Assembly: GCA_021018995.1 (NCBI GenBank)
Contig: CM037590.1
Span: forward strand, 68,357,597-68,421,596
Origin: Chloranthus sessilifolius
Taxonomy: Eukaryota > Streptophyta > Magnoliopsida > Chloranthales > Chloranthaceae
DNA: 64,000 nt
Direction of reading: 5' to 3'
In this document: positions 22,178 to 33,353 of the stretch, one piece after another
Numbering within the stretch: position 1 is the stretch's first letter
Layout: the number at the start of each line of letters is the position of its first letter
Notes under the pieces: model-generated
The model's input: only the letters and a program-made list of their open reading frames with translations
Told to the model about the DNA's origin: nothing
The model's database searches: none
Program-made: the position numbers and the translations under genes

Positions 22178-22394
22178 CTGCAGAAATGATGAACCAATCA
22201 TATAGAACCACAGCAAGGAGTTGATAGAATATACAGCCAGATACTAATATCTCCAAGCCAAGAACAACCAATATAAACAAAAGAGTTACTGGTTCATGGT
22301 ATCAGAGGAACAATGAGACCATATGAACCATTTCCAATGGCAATATCATGCACCATAAAGGCTATATCAAAAACCAAGTACATAAATGGTTTAA

Positions 22395-22800
22395 GAGTAC
22401 CTTTAAATCCACCCACCAAATCTTTGAGTTCACCCACGCTGAAACACATTGGTTGCATCGAATCAGACAATGGAGATTGTTTATCGTCCCAATCTTTTAC
22501 ACGATGGGTCTTGAGATCATGGGCACACTATCAGACGGTCAATTTTTTATTTCATGTGGTACACACCCAAAAAAAGTGACCTTAAAATCAATTTTGACCG
22601 TGCACGTGATGTTTACAATCACTTTTCTGATGTGTGCCACATTAAATAAAAGCCTGACCGTCTGATGGTACGACCATGATCTCAAGATCCATCGTGTGAA
22701 ATATTGGGGGAATGAACAATCTCATCGTCTAACTCAATGCAGTCAATGTTTTTCAGCGTCGGTGAACTCAAAGATTTGGCGCGTGGATTTAAAGGTACTC
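22395..22800. mobile_element. Mutator-like foldback MITE, copy 2
   Basis: A perfect 18-bp inverted end, GAGTACCTTTAAATCCAC, and a perfect 9-bp target duplication, ATGGTTTAA (22386-22394 and 22801-22809), identify a Mutator-type insertion. The two arms (about 170 bp each) are inverted copies, so the single strand can fold into a long hairpin. It is non-coding. Related copies lie at 3614-4026 and, split, at 50721-57888. Confidence 0.92.
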
Positions 22801-23956
22801 ATGGTTTAATGCCAGCGAGAACTCCAAAGGCATCCTTTGCTTATCTACTAAACATAATTATGTGCAACTATAATATTTAAAAAATAAAAAAACAGTTTCA
22901 TGGCAATGCATTGAATAGAAACTAAAACAGGACTATGTTGTGCAGAGATTGCAAAACTGTGTAAGTTAGATACTTCATGCTGAATGTATATCAGTAAAAT
23001 TGGTAAAAAAAGATAAGACCCATCAACATGTCGATGGTGAGCCCTCCTAATGCCCATTTAAAATTTCATGTATCTGAAAACACTAGTACCTTCTGCTGTC
23101 CAAATCAAATGTGTTGAAAAAATGCTAATCAGAAGCAACAGTCAAAAAAATATTCTAAATAACTCTTTACAACCTGTGGCAAGCACACCCAAGTACCCAA
23201 ACTAGACTAACCATACATAAGGGCCCATAGTCCACACCTAAATTTTAACTTTAAAGGCATCAACATCTTCATCATCTTCAGCATCATCATCATCATCATC
23301 ATAGCCTTATCCCATCTATTTGGAGTCAGCTTTGTGAGTCCTATTTCTCCACTCGTATCTGATTAGAGTCAAGTTCTCTGTAACTTTGCAATCCTTCACA
23401 CCTCTTTTCACAGCTTCCATCCAGGTCTTCACTGGTCTTCCTTTTCTACTATGTCATTGTTCTTGTTAGACTCTTTGTACAGGTTCTGCTTCTAGCCTCT
23501 GATGAACATGACAAAACTACATCAAGCAACACTCAGTAATTTTTTCCTTTATAAGTGTCAATCTCAAATTTCTTTTATGTACTCGTTATGTATTTTATCC
23601 TTTCTTGTTACTCCCCACATTCATCTAAACATACACATATCGGCTACATGGACTCAATCTTCTTGTCGCTTTTTTGTAGCCCAACATTCCGCACCATATA
23701 ATATGGCAAGTCTGACCGTCGTCTTAAAAAGTCCCTTTAATCTAAGTGGAACTCTTCGGTCGCACAATACTCCGCCAGCTTGCTTCCATTTCATCCAACC
23801 TGCATTAATCCTATTTGAGATGTCCTTTTTAAATCCATCATCTGATTGTAAAGTAGAGCCTAAGTAGCGGATTCTATGGCAAGGTGGCACTAAATGATTT
23901 CTATTTTGACTACTCTTCCTCAAGACTATCCTGGTCACTAAATTTGCACTCCATGT

Positions 23957-25076
23957 CATGGTTGTCAAGGTGAGGCCATGGCGTCATCATGGCGAATGGC
24001 GAGGCAATTCGCCATATGAACCTATATGGCGAGAATGCATATATGGCGACGCCATGGTGGAATGGCTCAATGGCGCCGCCATGACCGCTATTTTGAATTT
24101 TTCATATAACTTATAACCTTCTAAGTTATAACGCATTTATAACTTATAACTTATGTTTGATAAGTTATATCCATCATATTTAGGGTTCGAGTAAAACCCT
24201 CTTCTCTCTCTGGCTCAATGGCGTCGCCATGACCGCTATTTTGAATTTTTTATATAACTTATAACCTTCTAAGTTATAACGTATTTATAACTTATAACTT
24301 ATGTTTGATAAGTTATATCCATCATATTTAGGGTACAAGTAAAACCCTCTTCTCTCTCTCTCACAGTTCCTCTCTCTCGCAGCCACTCTCTTTTTTTTAT
24401 CGGTACTCTTTTTTTTTTAATCCAATTAGCACCTTCGCAATCAATCAACGACTGTCAATGCTCAACTTCTTTACAGACTCACGCGCATGTATGAATTTAT
24501 TTTTTTGTATTTTTTTACCTTTCTTTTTTCTTATGAACTTTAATACCAATTTTTTTTTGTACGATTTTTTTTATTTGTTTTCTTTTGAAGAGGGGGGGGG
24601 GGGGTGCTACTACCCACCACCATATGTTGAATATTCCCCATTAGATAGAACTGACCATTGACGCTTTACATGGGATTGACAGAGATCTTTTTTTATTCCA
24701 ATCTTCCCCACAACTAATCTTGAGAATGTCATCGGATGGTCGTTCCAATCTTCCCCCCACAACTGATCTTGAAATCATGAATATGTCATCAAATGGTCGT
24801 TCTTATCTTTCCCACAACTAATCTAACTGATTAATTAGTTGAATTTTTTTCATCCTCTAAAAAAATATAATAAATATTAAAAAATAATATAAAGTTAAAA
24901 AAAAATTACTATTAAAAAATAATATAAAGTTATATATATATATATATATATATTAATGATTAATAAATAAAAATTAATAATTATTAAAAAAAATTAATAA
25001 ATGGTCTAGCCAAAGCCCCGCCTTGGCATGGCAAGTCTCTTCGCCATGACCTCACCACACCGCCTTAACTACCTTG
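23957..25076. mobile_element. Non-autonomous hAT element, family A copy 2
   Basis: It has the same ends as the element at 1153-1822 (CATGGTTGTCAAGG and CAAGGTAGTTAAGG after reverse complement). A perfect 8-bp target duplication, CTCCATGT, flanks it (23949-23956 and 25077-25084). The RTE frame continues across when the insert is skipped, so it postdates the LINE. It contains a 148-bp tandem duplication, a G run at about 24592-24604, a short AT repeat near 24930 and no coding frame. Confidence 0.93.
24064..24359. repeat. 148-bp tandem duplication inside hAT family A copy 2
   Basis: Two units, each beginning GGCTCAATGGCG and ending in CTCTTCTCTCTC-type sequence, lie back to back at 24064 and 24212. 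Confidence 0.88.
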
Positions 25077-25280
25077 CTCCATGTATTGTCTTTGTTTTAT
25101 AATTTTCAAATCCCTCGACTCCAAAGCTTTTTTCTACACTTCTAGCCTATCATTTATTTCTTTCCTTGTATGGGAAATTATCAATACTACAATTGCCTGC
25201 AAATAGCATGCACCACAGGATCTCTTCTTGTATATCTATGGTTAATGCATATATGATTAGGGCAAACAAATAAGGGTTCG

Positions 25281-25672
25281 AGGTAGATCCTTGATGTAGC
25301 CCAACTCCGACAGGGAACTCACTCGTCTCTCCACACATTGTTCTTACACTAATTAATGCCTTCTCATACATGTCTTAGATCATCTCAATATGTAAATTTG
25401 AGATGCATTTATTCCTCAACATCAACCATATTATCTAACTCCGCACTCTATTATTAGCCTTCTCTAAAAAGTAAAAAGGTAGATCATTGATGTAGCCCAA
25501 CTCCGACAAGGAACTCACTCGTCTCTCCACACATTGTTCTTACGCTAATTAATGCCTTCTCATACATGTCTTGGATCATCTCAATATGTAAATTTGGGAT
25601 GCATTTATTCTTCAACATCAACCATATTATCTAACTCGGCACTCTATATTAGCCTTCTCTAAATAAATAAAG
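25281..25672. repeat. 196-bp tandem duplication inside RTE LINE
   Basis: Units start AGGTAGATCCTTGATG (25281) and AGGTAGATCATTGATG (25477). They stay alignable to the AGCCTTCTCTAAA at each end. Confidence 0.9.
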
Positions 25673-26575
25673 GCCATGTGTAGATTTTTTCTTCTCGCTA
25701 AACTTCTCCATAAGTTGCCTCAATAAGAAAATAGCATTTGTTGTTGATCTTCTCGCATAAATCCAAATTGGTTCTCTGATACATTTTATTCTTGTCATAG
25801 TCGTTCAACTATTCTCTCTCAAAGTTTCAGACTCGAGCTCATTAGCTTAATGCCTCAATAGTTGGCACAATCTTGAATGTCTCCTTTGGTTTTATAAAAA
25901 GTGACCACAATGCTCTTCCTTCATTTCTCGGGGATATTCTTCGTTTTTAATATCTTATTGAATACTTAAGTCAACCAGATCAGTCCATTCTCTCCTATAG
26001 AACAATCCATACTTCTATAAGTATCCCATCTAGTTTTAATGCCTTTCTTTTCTTCATCTTTGCTAAGGCTGCTTTTACTTCCGATATCGATATTTCAATG
26101 ATCATCCCTTGGTTTGGTTCCTCATCTTCACCTACTTCTTTCACATACTCTATATTTAATAGATCTTTAAAGAAATTTTCCCATCTATTTTTGTCCATCC
26201 ATTCTTGAAAGATATCATTACTTTCAACAATAAACTAGTGATCATGAATGATCCATTAAGAATTATTTTACAATGCTAGGTGCTCTCACAAATTCTTTTA
26301 ACCTTTTACTGACTCTCTCCATATTGGAGAAACCATTGGACGATTGTCGCGTCCTCTAGAGGATTCCTAAAGTCATAAATTAAGGTTCAAGAACTCGAAA
26401 TATTCTCGAAAAGCAAACTTGTTCACTCTTGAGTGAAACCTACCTAATTTCAAAAACAGGGTGCTCAGTAGAGTAGAAGGAAAATCAGTAAAAACAACTG
26501 AAAATTGGAAAATAGTAATGAAATTGGAAAAAGAGGAGTGTGGGAGCTAACTCAGCAAATTCTTAAGTTATACCC

Positions 26576-26776
26576 TTAATCTAAAGTCTTAGAGAAAGGA
26601 GCTTCTTTAGTAGCATCTGAACCAGGCATTGTTCCCTTGGTGACACCAGCAAAAAGGGACCTAGGCTTTGCAGAATTAGGCATGGAGTCATTTGTAAGGA
26701 ATGTTTGCCAAATCCGCTCACCATGCTTCCCACAGAATTCAAGCCATTCAACAGAGATCTCATTTGCAAAAACGAC
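26576..26776 (-). CDS. Unrecognised terminal exon, 66 codons
   Basis: After a strong pyrimidine-rich acceptor (CTGTCTCTTCTCTTAG), a 66-codon frame runs to TAA. The product starts VVFANEISVEWLEFCGKHG and has a serine-, lysine- and proline-rich tail ending KEAPFSKTLD. It has no lesion and its composition is protein-like. The sequence upstream on the minus strand (26777-26990) is rich in CTCTC words, as in a plant leader, but I see no upstream exon. It could be the last exon of a host gene or a captured gene fragment. I do not recognise a family. It cannot belong to the AE7-like gene because it ends in a stop upstream of that gene's exons. Confidence 0.5.
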   Translation of the reverse strand, partial: VVFANEISVEWLEFCGKHGERIWQTFLTNDSMPNSAKPRSLFAGVTKGTMPGSDATKEAPFSKTLD

Positions 26777-27039
26777 CTAAGAGAAGAGACAGAAGGCCCC
26801 TAAGAATGAGAGGTAGGAAGTAGAGAAAGGGGGAGAGGTAGAGAGCAATGGAAGACAGATGGAGGGAGATTCCGAAGACTAGGGCGTCAGCCAGAATTAG
26901 AGTTGTCCTCGCTTCCGAGGGTTAGGTTCAAGGGGCAGGTTTAGAACTGAAGGCTAGCTCCAAGGGTTGGTCGAGGTCCGTTGGAACCTTTGGACCCTCT
27001 CACTCTAGTCGAGTGAGCCCGCATGCGAGGACCCAGGAA

Positions 27040-27335
27040 CTTCTGGTTAGGTGTTCATTTTTGAGTTCCATTTTTGAGTTCGTCGGAGGGAGGATTCCTT
27101 TCCCACTCCTCAATGATGTAGCCAATAGCCCTGAGCAATTTCAGAACCTAGTTCCCTATAAAGGTAATTGCAAGGTGTATACAGGTGATGGTTCACCCCT
27201 ACCTATTACTCTTGTTGGCACTGTTTCTCTATTATCACCACTAGGAAACATCAAATTCAAAAATGTTTTCCTTGTGAAAAAAGTTACCCAGTGCTATCGG
27301 TTAGTCAATTTACAAAGCAAGTTCCAACTCTATAG
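27040..27335 (+). pseudogene. Copia-like pol fragment (protease region)
   Basis: Translation contains YKGNCKVYTGDGSPLPI and then GNIKFKNVFLVKK. This resembles the Ty1/copia stretch after the protease active site, where a GDGS-like motif and LKNVLHVP-like motif are normal. No flanking LTR or downstream integrase is seen. The assignment is tentative. Confidence 0.5.
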
Positions 27336-27676
27336 GTCTCGGAATAGTGTTTCAGACGCCTTGTGGAGTAGAAGGCCCCCTTTCCTTCCAGCTTTCCTTT
27401 TCATGTACAAACAATGTCACAGAATACGAGTTCCTGCTACGAGATGGCAATTTATCGTATAGAAGAATAGATTCGCGAACATATTGATTGGCCATAGATG
27501 TGAACCGATCGACTAGTATCAAAGAGAAGATAAGTAGTTCTTCAATCTTCAAGGGCAAGGGAAGAACATGTAGCGGCTTTCCTAGATCTCGTATTTCCCA
27601 CATAGTCCATCAGTCAAACCAACGATTCTCTGCTCAAAGTAATAGTCTTTTTCTTTTTCCGATTCTTAAATCTATC

Positions 27677-28552
27677 TAACGCGGGATAAATGCTAAAATC
27701 CTATTATGCGATTTGGGATTAACTTTAGAATGAATTGAATAGCGGAAATATTCAAAATCAAGCAACACATAAAATTAATTCAATGAAATTAATAAAACAA
27801 TTAGATTAATCCCGTTTAGCGTCGCATGCGTAAAAATTTCCCGATCTAAAAAAACGGCTCCGTTGAAAGAACTCGGAATTCGTTCTAGTTTAGGGCATCA
27901 AGCGATAATTGCAAAATCGTCTCTTGACTCCTCAAGGATTTTGGGATGAAATAAACTTTGGATAAATAGTTCAAAAAGGGGAAATCAAGGATATCAGAAA
28001 ATGAAGGATTTGAGATTTTTGTTCTTTTATCAATGAATATAAGGACAATACCTGATAACTAGAGAAAAGACAAACTAAAAGGATAGATTCCAAGGCTTCA
28101 CACCAAGGATTTTCCGAAGCTTCACACCACGGCTGTATGTCGGCTTCGCACCAAGTCGCACAAGAAACGATCGCTCACTCCTCAAGATTTGAAAGATTCA
28201 CTCCCTGGGTTGAAAACTCTTCACAAGCTCTCTAAGGTTTGCACAAAAGCAACTCTCTTTCATTCAATAATCAAAAACTAATTAATTTGTCTTTACAAGC
28301 CTCTATATATAGGCTACCAATAATTAAAATTCGAAATAAAGAGTCCTAATACTAATAAAATATTAAAATAGGCAATTTCCGCAAGATTTAGAAAACTCCG
28401 TCACGATGCCCACGGACGTCCGTGACCTACGGATAGTGAGGGGCAAAATCACTGACGTCCGGTACTGTTCATCACAGATGTCCGTCACTGTTCACAGACG
28501 TCCGTCACTGTTCATCGTGAATAGTAATTTATTTTTATTTTTTTGCGTTCCC
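27677..28552 (-). repeat. 3' LTR of gag-only element
   Basis: It parallels 30449-31327 base for base with scattered changes. A TATATATAG promoter word lies near 28306-28315. Next to the internal region is a GGAGGAGAATGACGG polypurine-like stretch (minus strand, 28577-28553). Confidence 0.9.
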
Positions 28553-28581
28553 CGTCATTCTCCTCCACTCAAAATGTTTCA

Positions 28582-30351
28582 TCACCAATGAAACACACAC
28601 GTGGTATTGATTAAGTATATCGGAACTCGTACGATGGAACTCCTTGCAAGCCATCCGTTGACGTTTTCTGCCTCCTTTCTCTTTATTTTTTCATCTGCCT
28701 TCCTCTGTGTGATGTCCCCATCAATACTCCCTGGGTTGGAAAAACTCATCTCCAATGACTTAGGGAATCCACGGATGCCACACTTCGGGAGCTCAATTCT
28801 TGGTTTGCCTTTCCACGCTGTGAGATACTTCTTATTCTTACCTTCATTGGCATGGAAGCTTGGAAATTGGGTAAATGGGTGCGATTGGATTAGGTGATCA
28901 ATAAGGAATGGATCAAAGGGCGGGGTAGTGGGACCAAGAATAGGTGTAAGATCCGTTATGACAACTACCGGATGATTGCCCTTGCCTAGAAGAAGATCTA
29001 GACCTTCACCCTTACCTCTTTCCGAGATTGAGAAAGATTCCACATGCTCAGAACCATCAGGAATTAACACAAAACTGTTAGTATCAAATTCATTAAATAT
29101 ATTCAATGTGTTACTTTGATTATGTGTATTTCCAGTGCTCAATAAATTCAGATTGTTAATCCCATGCAAATCAGAATGATGATGTGATCCTACCAACTCT
29201 AATGACTCACTTGAAATGGACACATTATCAACACCATCCTCAGCAATGGGAATTGTCCTAATGCAACCTATGGCTCTGACTGGAACCTCACCTTCCTCAT
29301 CACTTGGAGTGCTACATGGTTTGTATACTTCTTCGGGTATCTCGTTGTCCTCTTTCTCAGTATACTCCTAAATGATCAAAGTCTGACTCTTACTAGGACA
29401 TTGGGATGCAAAGTGACCAAAACCTTGACACTTATAACATTGTTGTGGAGCACGTCTAGAACTCTCGACCATTGGTCCCTTTCCTTTGTCAACTTGAGAA
29501 AGTATAGATTTTGAAGATTGACTAGAGGCATTATTTCCCTTTTCGATAGGGTTAGAGTGATGCTCAAATTTGGAAGACTTACATCGGCCATGACTGGGAG
29601 TGTCGAGATACCGTTCTAATTCTTCAACTCTAGCAAAACATTCCTCGAGATCCGTAACGGGATAAGGAATGAGCTCCCTCTGTAACTCTGGGTGAAGACC
29701 CATTCGGAATCGGGAGAGGGTAACTTTTGCTGGTTCATCAACATCGGCCTGGGTCATCAGGTCTTCAAACCGATCGATGTACTCTGTGACTGGGGAATCT
29801 CCTTGATGCAATGACTGCCACTGATCAAGAATACGTTCATCATATGATACGGGAACATACTTTTCGTGCAGTTGAACTTTCATTTCAGCCCACGTGGAAA
29901 TGGGACGAAGACCCTGGATTTGCCTACGACGCTCTACTCCCAACCATTAAAGTCTAGCTTGACCCATAAGCTTGACTTTGGCAAATCTGACCTTACGCTC
30001 TCCGGACATGGAATACCACTCGAAGTAATTTTCTATGCTGGCGACCCACTCAAGAAAGACCTTGGGTTTTCTTTTCCCATCAAAAGTAGGGGCGTCCATT
30101 TTGACAGATTTCAGGACCTTATCGTCCAGATTGACTTGGACCTCACGTCGAAGAGGAACATCTCTCCTACGGTTATGGTTGTTGACCGTATTATGATTCT
30201 CAGCGATGAACTCGTTGATCTCTTCAAAACGGGTTTCTAAAGCCTCATATCTAGCTTGTTGATCAGCGATGTGCTCATCCATTCGGGTTTGACTAGTGGT
30301 CACATTAGATACAAGATCTCTAATCATGGCCTCTAAGGTATTGCTATCCAT
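28582..30351 (-). pseudogene. Gag of the gag-only element, with long C-terminal extension
   Basis: One frame runs from ATG at 30351 to 28582 with two stops, at 29949-29947 and 29370-29368. The N-terminal part (MDSNTLEAM start) has a charged region, then FDGKRKPKVFLEWVASIENY and the capsid-type LHEKYVP and RFRMGLHPELQ segments. The CCHC knuckle CYKCQGFGHFASQC follows. After the second stop the same frame stays open for about 260 codons of acidic, serine-rich sequence with no enzyme motif. Capsid and RNA-binding roles follow from the family. The role of the extension is unknown. Confidence 0.82.
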
Positions 30352-30428
30352 GGCGGAATTATAAAAGACAAAATATACTAAAATCAAGTGAACCCTAAAA
30401 TCTATATGACACCGACCCTAAACTAAAA

Positions 30429-30444
30429 CTGTGCTCTGATACCA
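30429..30444 (-). other. Primer binding site (initiator Met tRNA), minus strand
   Basis: TGGTATCAGAGCACAG on the minus strand, four bases inside the 5' LTR. This is an exact match to the usual plant site. Confidence 0.9.
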
Positions 30445-30448
30445 AAAC

Positions 30449-31327
30449 TGACGCGGGACAAACGCTAAAATCCTAGTATGCGATTTGAGATTAACTTTAA
30501 AATAAATTGAATAGCGAAAATATTCAAAATCAAGCAACACATAAAATTAATTCAATGAAATTAATAAAACAATTAGATTAATCCTGTTTAGCGTCGCATG
30601 CGTAAAAATTTCCCGATCTAGAAAAACGGCTCCATTGAAGGAACTCGGAATTCGTTCTAGTTTAGGGCATCAAGCGATAATTGCAATATCGTCTCTTGAC
30701 TCGTCAGGGATTTTTAGGTGAAATAAACTTTGGATAAATAGTTCAAAAAGGGGAAATCAAGGATATCAGAAAATGAAGGATTTGAGATTTTTGTTCTTTT
30801 ATCAATGAATATAAGGACAATACCTGATAACTAGAGAAAAGACAAACTAAAATGATAGATTCCAAGGCTTCACACCAAGGACTTTCCAAAGCTTCACACC
30901 ACAGCTGTACGTCAGCTTCGCACCAAGTCGCACGAGAAACGATCGCTCACTCCTCAAGGTTCGAAGGATTCACTCCCTCGATTGAAAACTTTTCACAAGC
31001 TCTCTAGGGTTTGCACAAAAGCACCTCTCTTTCATTCAATAATCAAAAACCAATTAATTTGTCTTTACAAGCCTCTATATATAGGCCACCAATAATTAAA
31101 ATTCGAAATAAAGAGTTCTAATACTAATAAAATACTAAAATAGGCAATTTCCGCAAGATTTAGAAAACCCCGTCACGATGCCCACTGACGTCCGTGACCT
31201 ACGGACAGTGAGGGGGCAAAATCATGGACGTCCGTCACTATTCACGAACGTCCGATACTGTTCATCACGGACATCCATCACTATTCATCGTGAATAGTAA
31301 TTTTTTTTTTATTTTTTTTGCGTTCCA
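30449..31327 (-). repeat. 5' LTR of gag-only element
   Basis: On the minus strand it begins TGGAACGCAAA and ends CCCGCGTCA (TG...CA). It contains clustered GGACGTC/GACGTCCG words near the start and a TATA-like box near 31075. Confidence 0.9.
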
Positions 31328-31482
31328 AGTCGGAAAGAATTGATGGGCATAGTCGTAGTTGTTGCTGGTTGTTGTAATGCGCCCCTGCCCACAGAGACTA
31401 GGTCAATTGCTCTCCCCGAAACTCCGAGAGATCTAAAACTAGGGACTTGTCCTTTGTCGATGCCATAGTGATCTATGAGGTC

Positions 31483-32056
31483 TAGGGATCTCAATGGGTT
31501 GGGTCAGCCCGGATTTTGGCTTGCACCCGGCCAGGAAAAAGGGGTATATTTTATGAAGCCAACCTGGCCCAGTACCCGAGTCAGGATAAGCATGTGGTGA
31601 CCCGGATTGATCCGGGTATGGCTTGGGTTGAATGTTCCAACACCCTACCCAGATAAAAAAATAAAAATTATATATACTAGGTTAAGAGAATTTTAATTAA
31701 ATGTCTTGAGATTAAACTGTTGAAAGGTTTAAAATCAACGACATTTAAGTAAAAATGCACTTGCAATCCCAGATCCCAATCGATACTAGCTTCATAAATA
31801 GAAACCCTAAAATAGGGTTTTTATTTTATTGCAATTTCTACCATCTCAAGTCCCAACTCTCAACAAACAAGTCTCTCACTCCCTCACACTCTCTCTCGTT
31901 GAAAATTGATTTGAAATTTTTTTACCAAATTTTATTTAAAAAAAACCTCCCATAAAAAGCATGGAAAAAAGCCCAAGTCAGGCCGGGCCCGCTATGGGCC
32001 GGGCTTGGGCTGAGCACATCACAGTCCAGGTTAGGGCGGGCCTATTGAGAGCCCTA
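31483..32056. mobile_element. Non-autonomous hAT element with TAGGG(A/C)TCTCAA ends
   Basis: The ends are TAGGGATCTCAATGGGTTGG and, reverse-complemented, TAGGGCTCTCAATAGGCCCG. The target duplication ATGAGGTC is perfect (31475-31482 and 32057-32064). The subterminal parts hold GGGCCGGGC-type palindromes, and the interior is AT-rich and non-coding. Confidence 0.93.
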
Positions 32057-32965
32057 ATGAGGTCAATTCCTCCCGGGTCAATGGATGAAGCTGCGGGTGA
32101 TGTTCCTGATTCCCCAACTCGGTCAATTCGATCAATTGGATATGGAACCGGCTCAGATGCCGGCGGCGCCTCTTGAGACCAATATACAAGATATTGATCT
32201 CGAAAGAGAATGGGAATGGGCTGCCATTTATGTGCCTATGAGTTAGACGTACAGGCGCGAGTACGCAGGCTGGATTTTGTAGTTTTCCCTCAAGACATAC
32301 TATAATGTGAATATCTTATATGAGAAAACGCTCATAGGAATAAACATATTTATTAGATGTGTTTTCCTCCCGCCTTCGTGGGCTGGCCTACCCCAACACC
32401 TGTCCACCCCTGTGGTCCCTTTGCCCACACATCCCTGCTTTTCACCCCCCACCAAAGCAATTCACTCCACAGAGGTCCCCTATCCCACTAATGGCCCAAT
32501 AACGGACTTAGTAACATGGGTGGGAGAAGTAAAGATTTACCCATAATAATCCATTCAAGTTGATCTGCCGGCATTGGTTGAAGTGGCATGCATACTATGC
32601 AGTCCTAGATCAATTTGTCCAAGAGCCCACGACATTCGTTACCCGTTAGGGAAAGATATGTTCCAAGACTCGAAAGAAACTTCTCTAGCTTGAATCTCTT
32701 GCCACCAAATATCTTAACATATAAGGTTTCAGAGCTTGGTAACGGTGGCCAATCAGTCAGGACTGATACTAAGTCGATACAGGCAAGTTGTAAAAGCATA
32801 GGATTCAGATGACTCGGGTTGATGCTTCTATCAAATACGCGTGGTTGAGTGGCACCATGCCTGTGCCCGCCCATGGCCCGCCTGTGCAAGCATGCACACA
32901 CAAACTTGAACGTATGATAGGGAAAATATATTTTTGGTAATTATGGCATGTGCTTGACATATTAA

Positions 32966-32968
<3 letters not shown>
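32057..32968. other. Unassigned sequence
   Basis: No gene or element could be recognised. The GC content around 32060-32240 is higher than in the neighbours and may be a relic of the sequence the hAT element entered. Confidence 0.35.
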
Positions 32969-33013
<45 letters not shown>

Positions 33014-33353
33014 AAAAGGCCTCCGTCCTCCATGGGAGGACGGTCACCGTCCTCCAACCTTCCACGTGGCACCCAAAACACTTTTTGGGTGCCATGTGGA
33101 CCTTGGGTGCATTGCTTAGATCATCTTTGAAAAAAAAAATTAAAAACTCATCTCCAACGTGTATATTTTGAACTGTGAAATGTGGACCAATGAAAAACGT
33201 CAAACTTTAACTTGTGGGTTTTAAAAAAAAAATTCGAATTTTTTTTTTTAATATTGATCTAAACTGTCCACCTGTGCTCCACGTGGTTCTTGGAGGACGG
33301 TCACCATCCTCCATTAGAGGACCTAACCGGCTCCCTATATATATATATATATT
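32969..33353. mobile_element. Micron-like element inside a TA microsatellite, copy 1
   Basis: A 324-bp core (33012-33335) is bounded on both sides by (TA)n. The ends are GGAAAAGGCCTCCGTCCTCC and, reverse-complemented, GGGAGCCGGTTAGGTCCTC. Inside each end is a GGAGGACGGT/ACCGTCCTCC palindrome. Flanking by a split TA array is the hallmark of rice Micron elements, which insert in TA microsatellites. A related core lies at 39912-40292. Confidence 0.75.

Larger units (their letters stand above)
23259..26230 (-). pseudogene. RTE-type LINE, reverse transcriptase fragments and 3' tail
   Basis: On the minus strand three blocks of an RTE-clade non-LTR retrotransposon appear in order. 26198-25995 carries the N-terminal palm region (EVKAALAKMKKRKALKLDG). 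25371-25150 carries a block with GLHQGSTSNPYLFAL and CMLFAGN, the latter where the catalytic F-A-D-D is expected, so the active site is lost. 23968-23700 carries the C-terminal region (RYLGSTLQSDDGF, AGWMKWKQAGGVLC, LYGAECWA). The 3' end carries GGGATAAGGCTATGATGATG repeats (23301-23259), the usual RTE tail. Frameshifts, a 196-bp tandem duplication and a hAT insertion break it. The 5' end is approximate. Confidence 0.87.
27677..31327 (-). mobile_element. Gag-only LTR retrotransposon (TR-GAG-like), minus strand
   Basis: Two direct LTRs of about 0.88 kb flank only 1.9 kb of internal DNA. The internal part has a perfect initiator-Met primer site and a gag-type frame with one zinc knuckle, and no protease, reverse transcriptase or integrase. 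This is the layout of non-autonomous TR-GAG elements, which depend on enzymes from another Ty3/gypsy element. I could not match a 5-bp target duplication (CTATC at the left, AGTCG at the right). Confidence 0.82.

Noticed and set aside
23259..23301. CAT microsatellite as an independent repeat
   Set aside because: It is the normal 3' tail of the minus-strand RTE LINE.
22178..27000. Upstream exons of the AE7-like gene
   Set aside because: I looked for the conserved segment preceding [10 protein letters not shown] on the minus strand and found no convincing exon with splice sites.
27352..27603. 84-codon minus-strand frame that might be an organelle-derived insertion
   Set aside because: It reads like a real protein (KPLHVLPLPLKIEELLIFSL) and differs in composition from its surroundings, but I cannot match it to any plastid or mitochondrial gene.
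31961..32176. 71-codon plus-strand frame
   Set aside because: It crosses the hAT border at 32056 and its start is the element's GC-rich subterminal palindrome, so it is not a gene.
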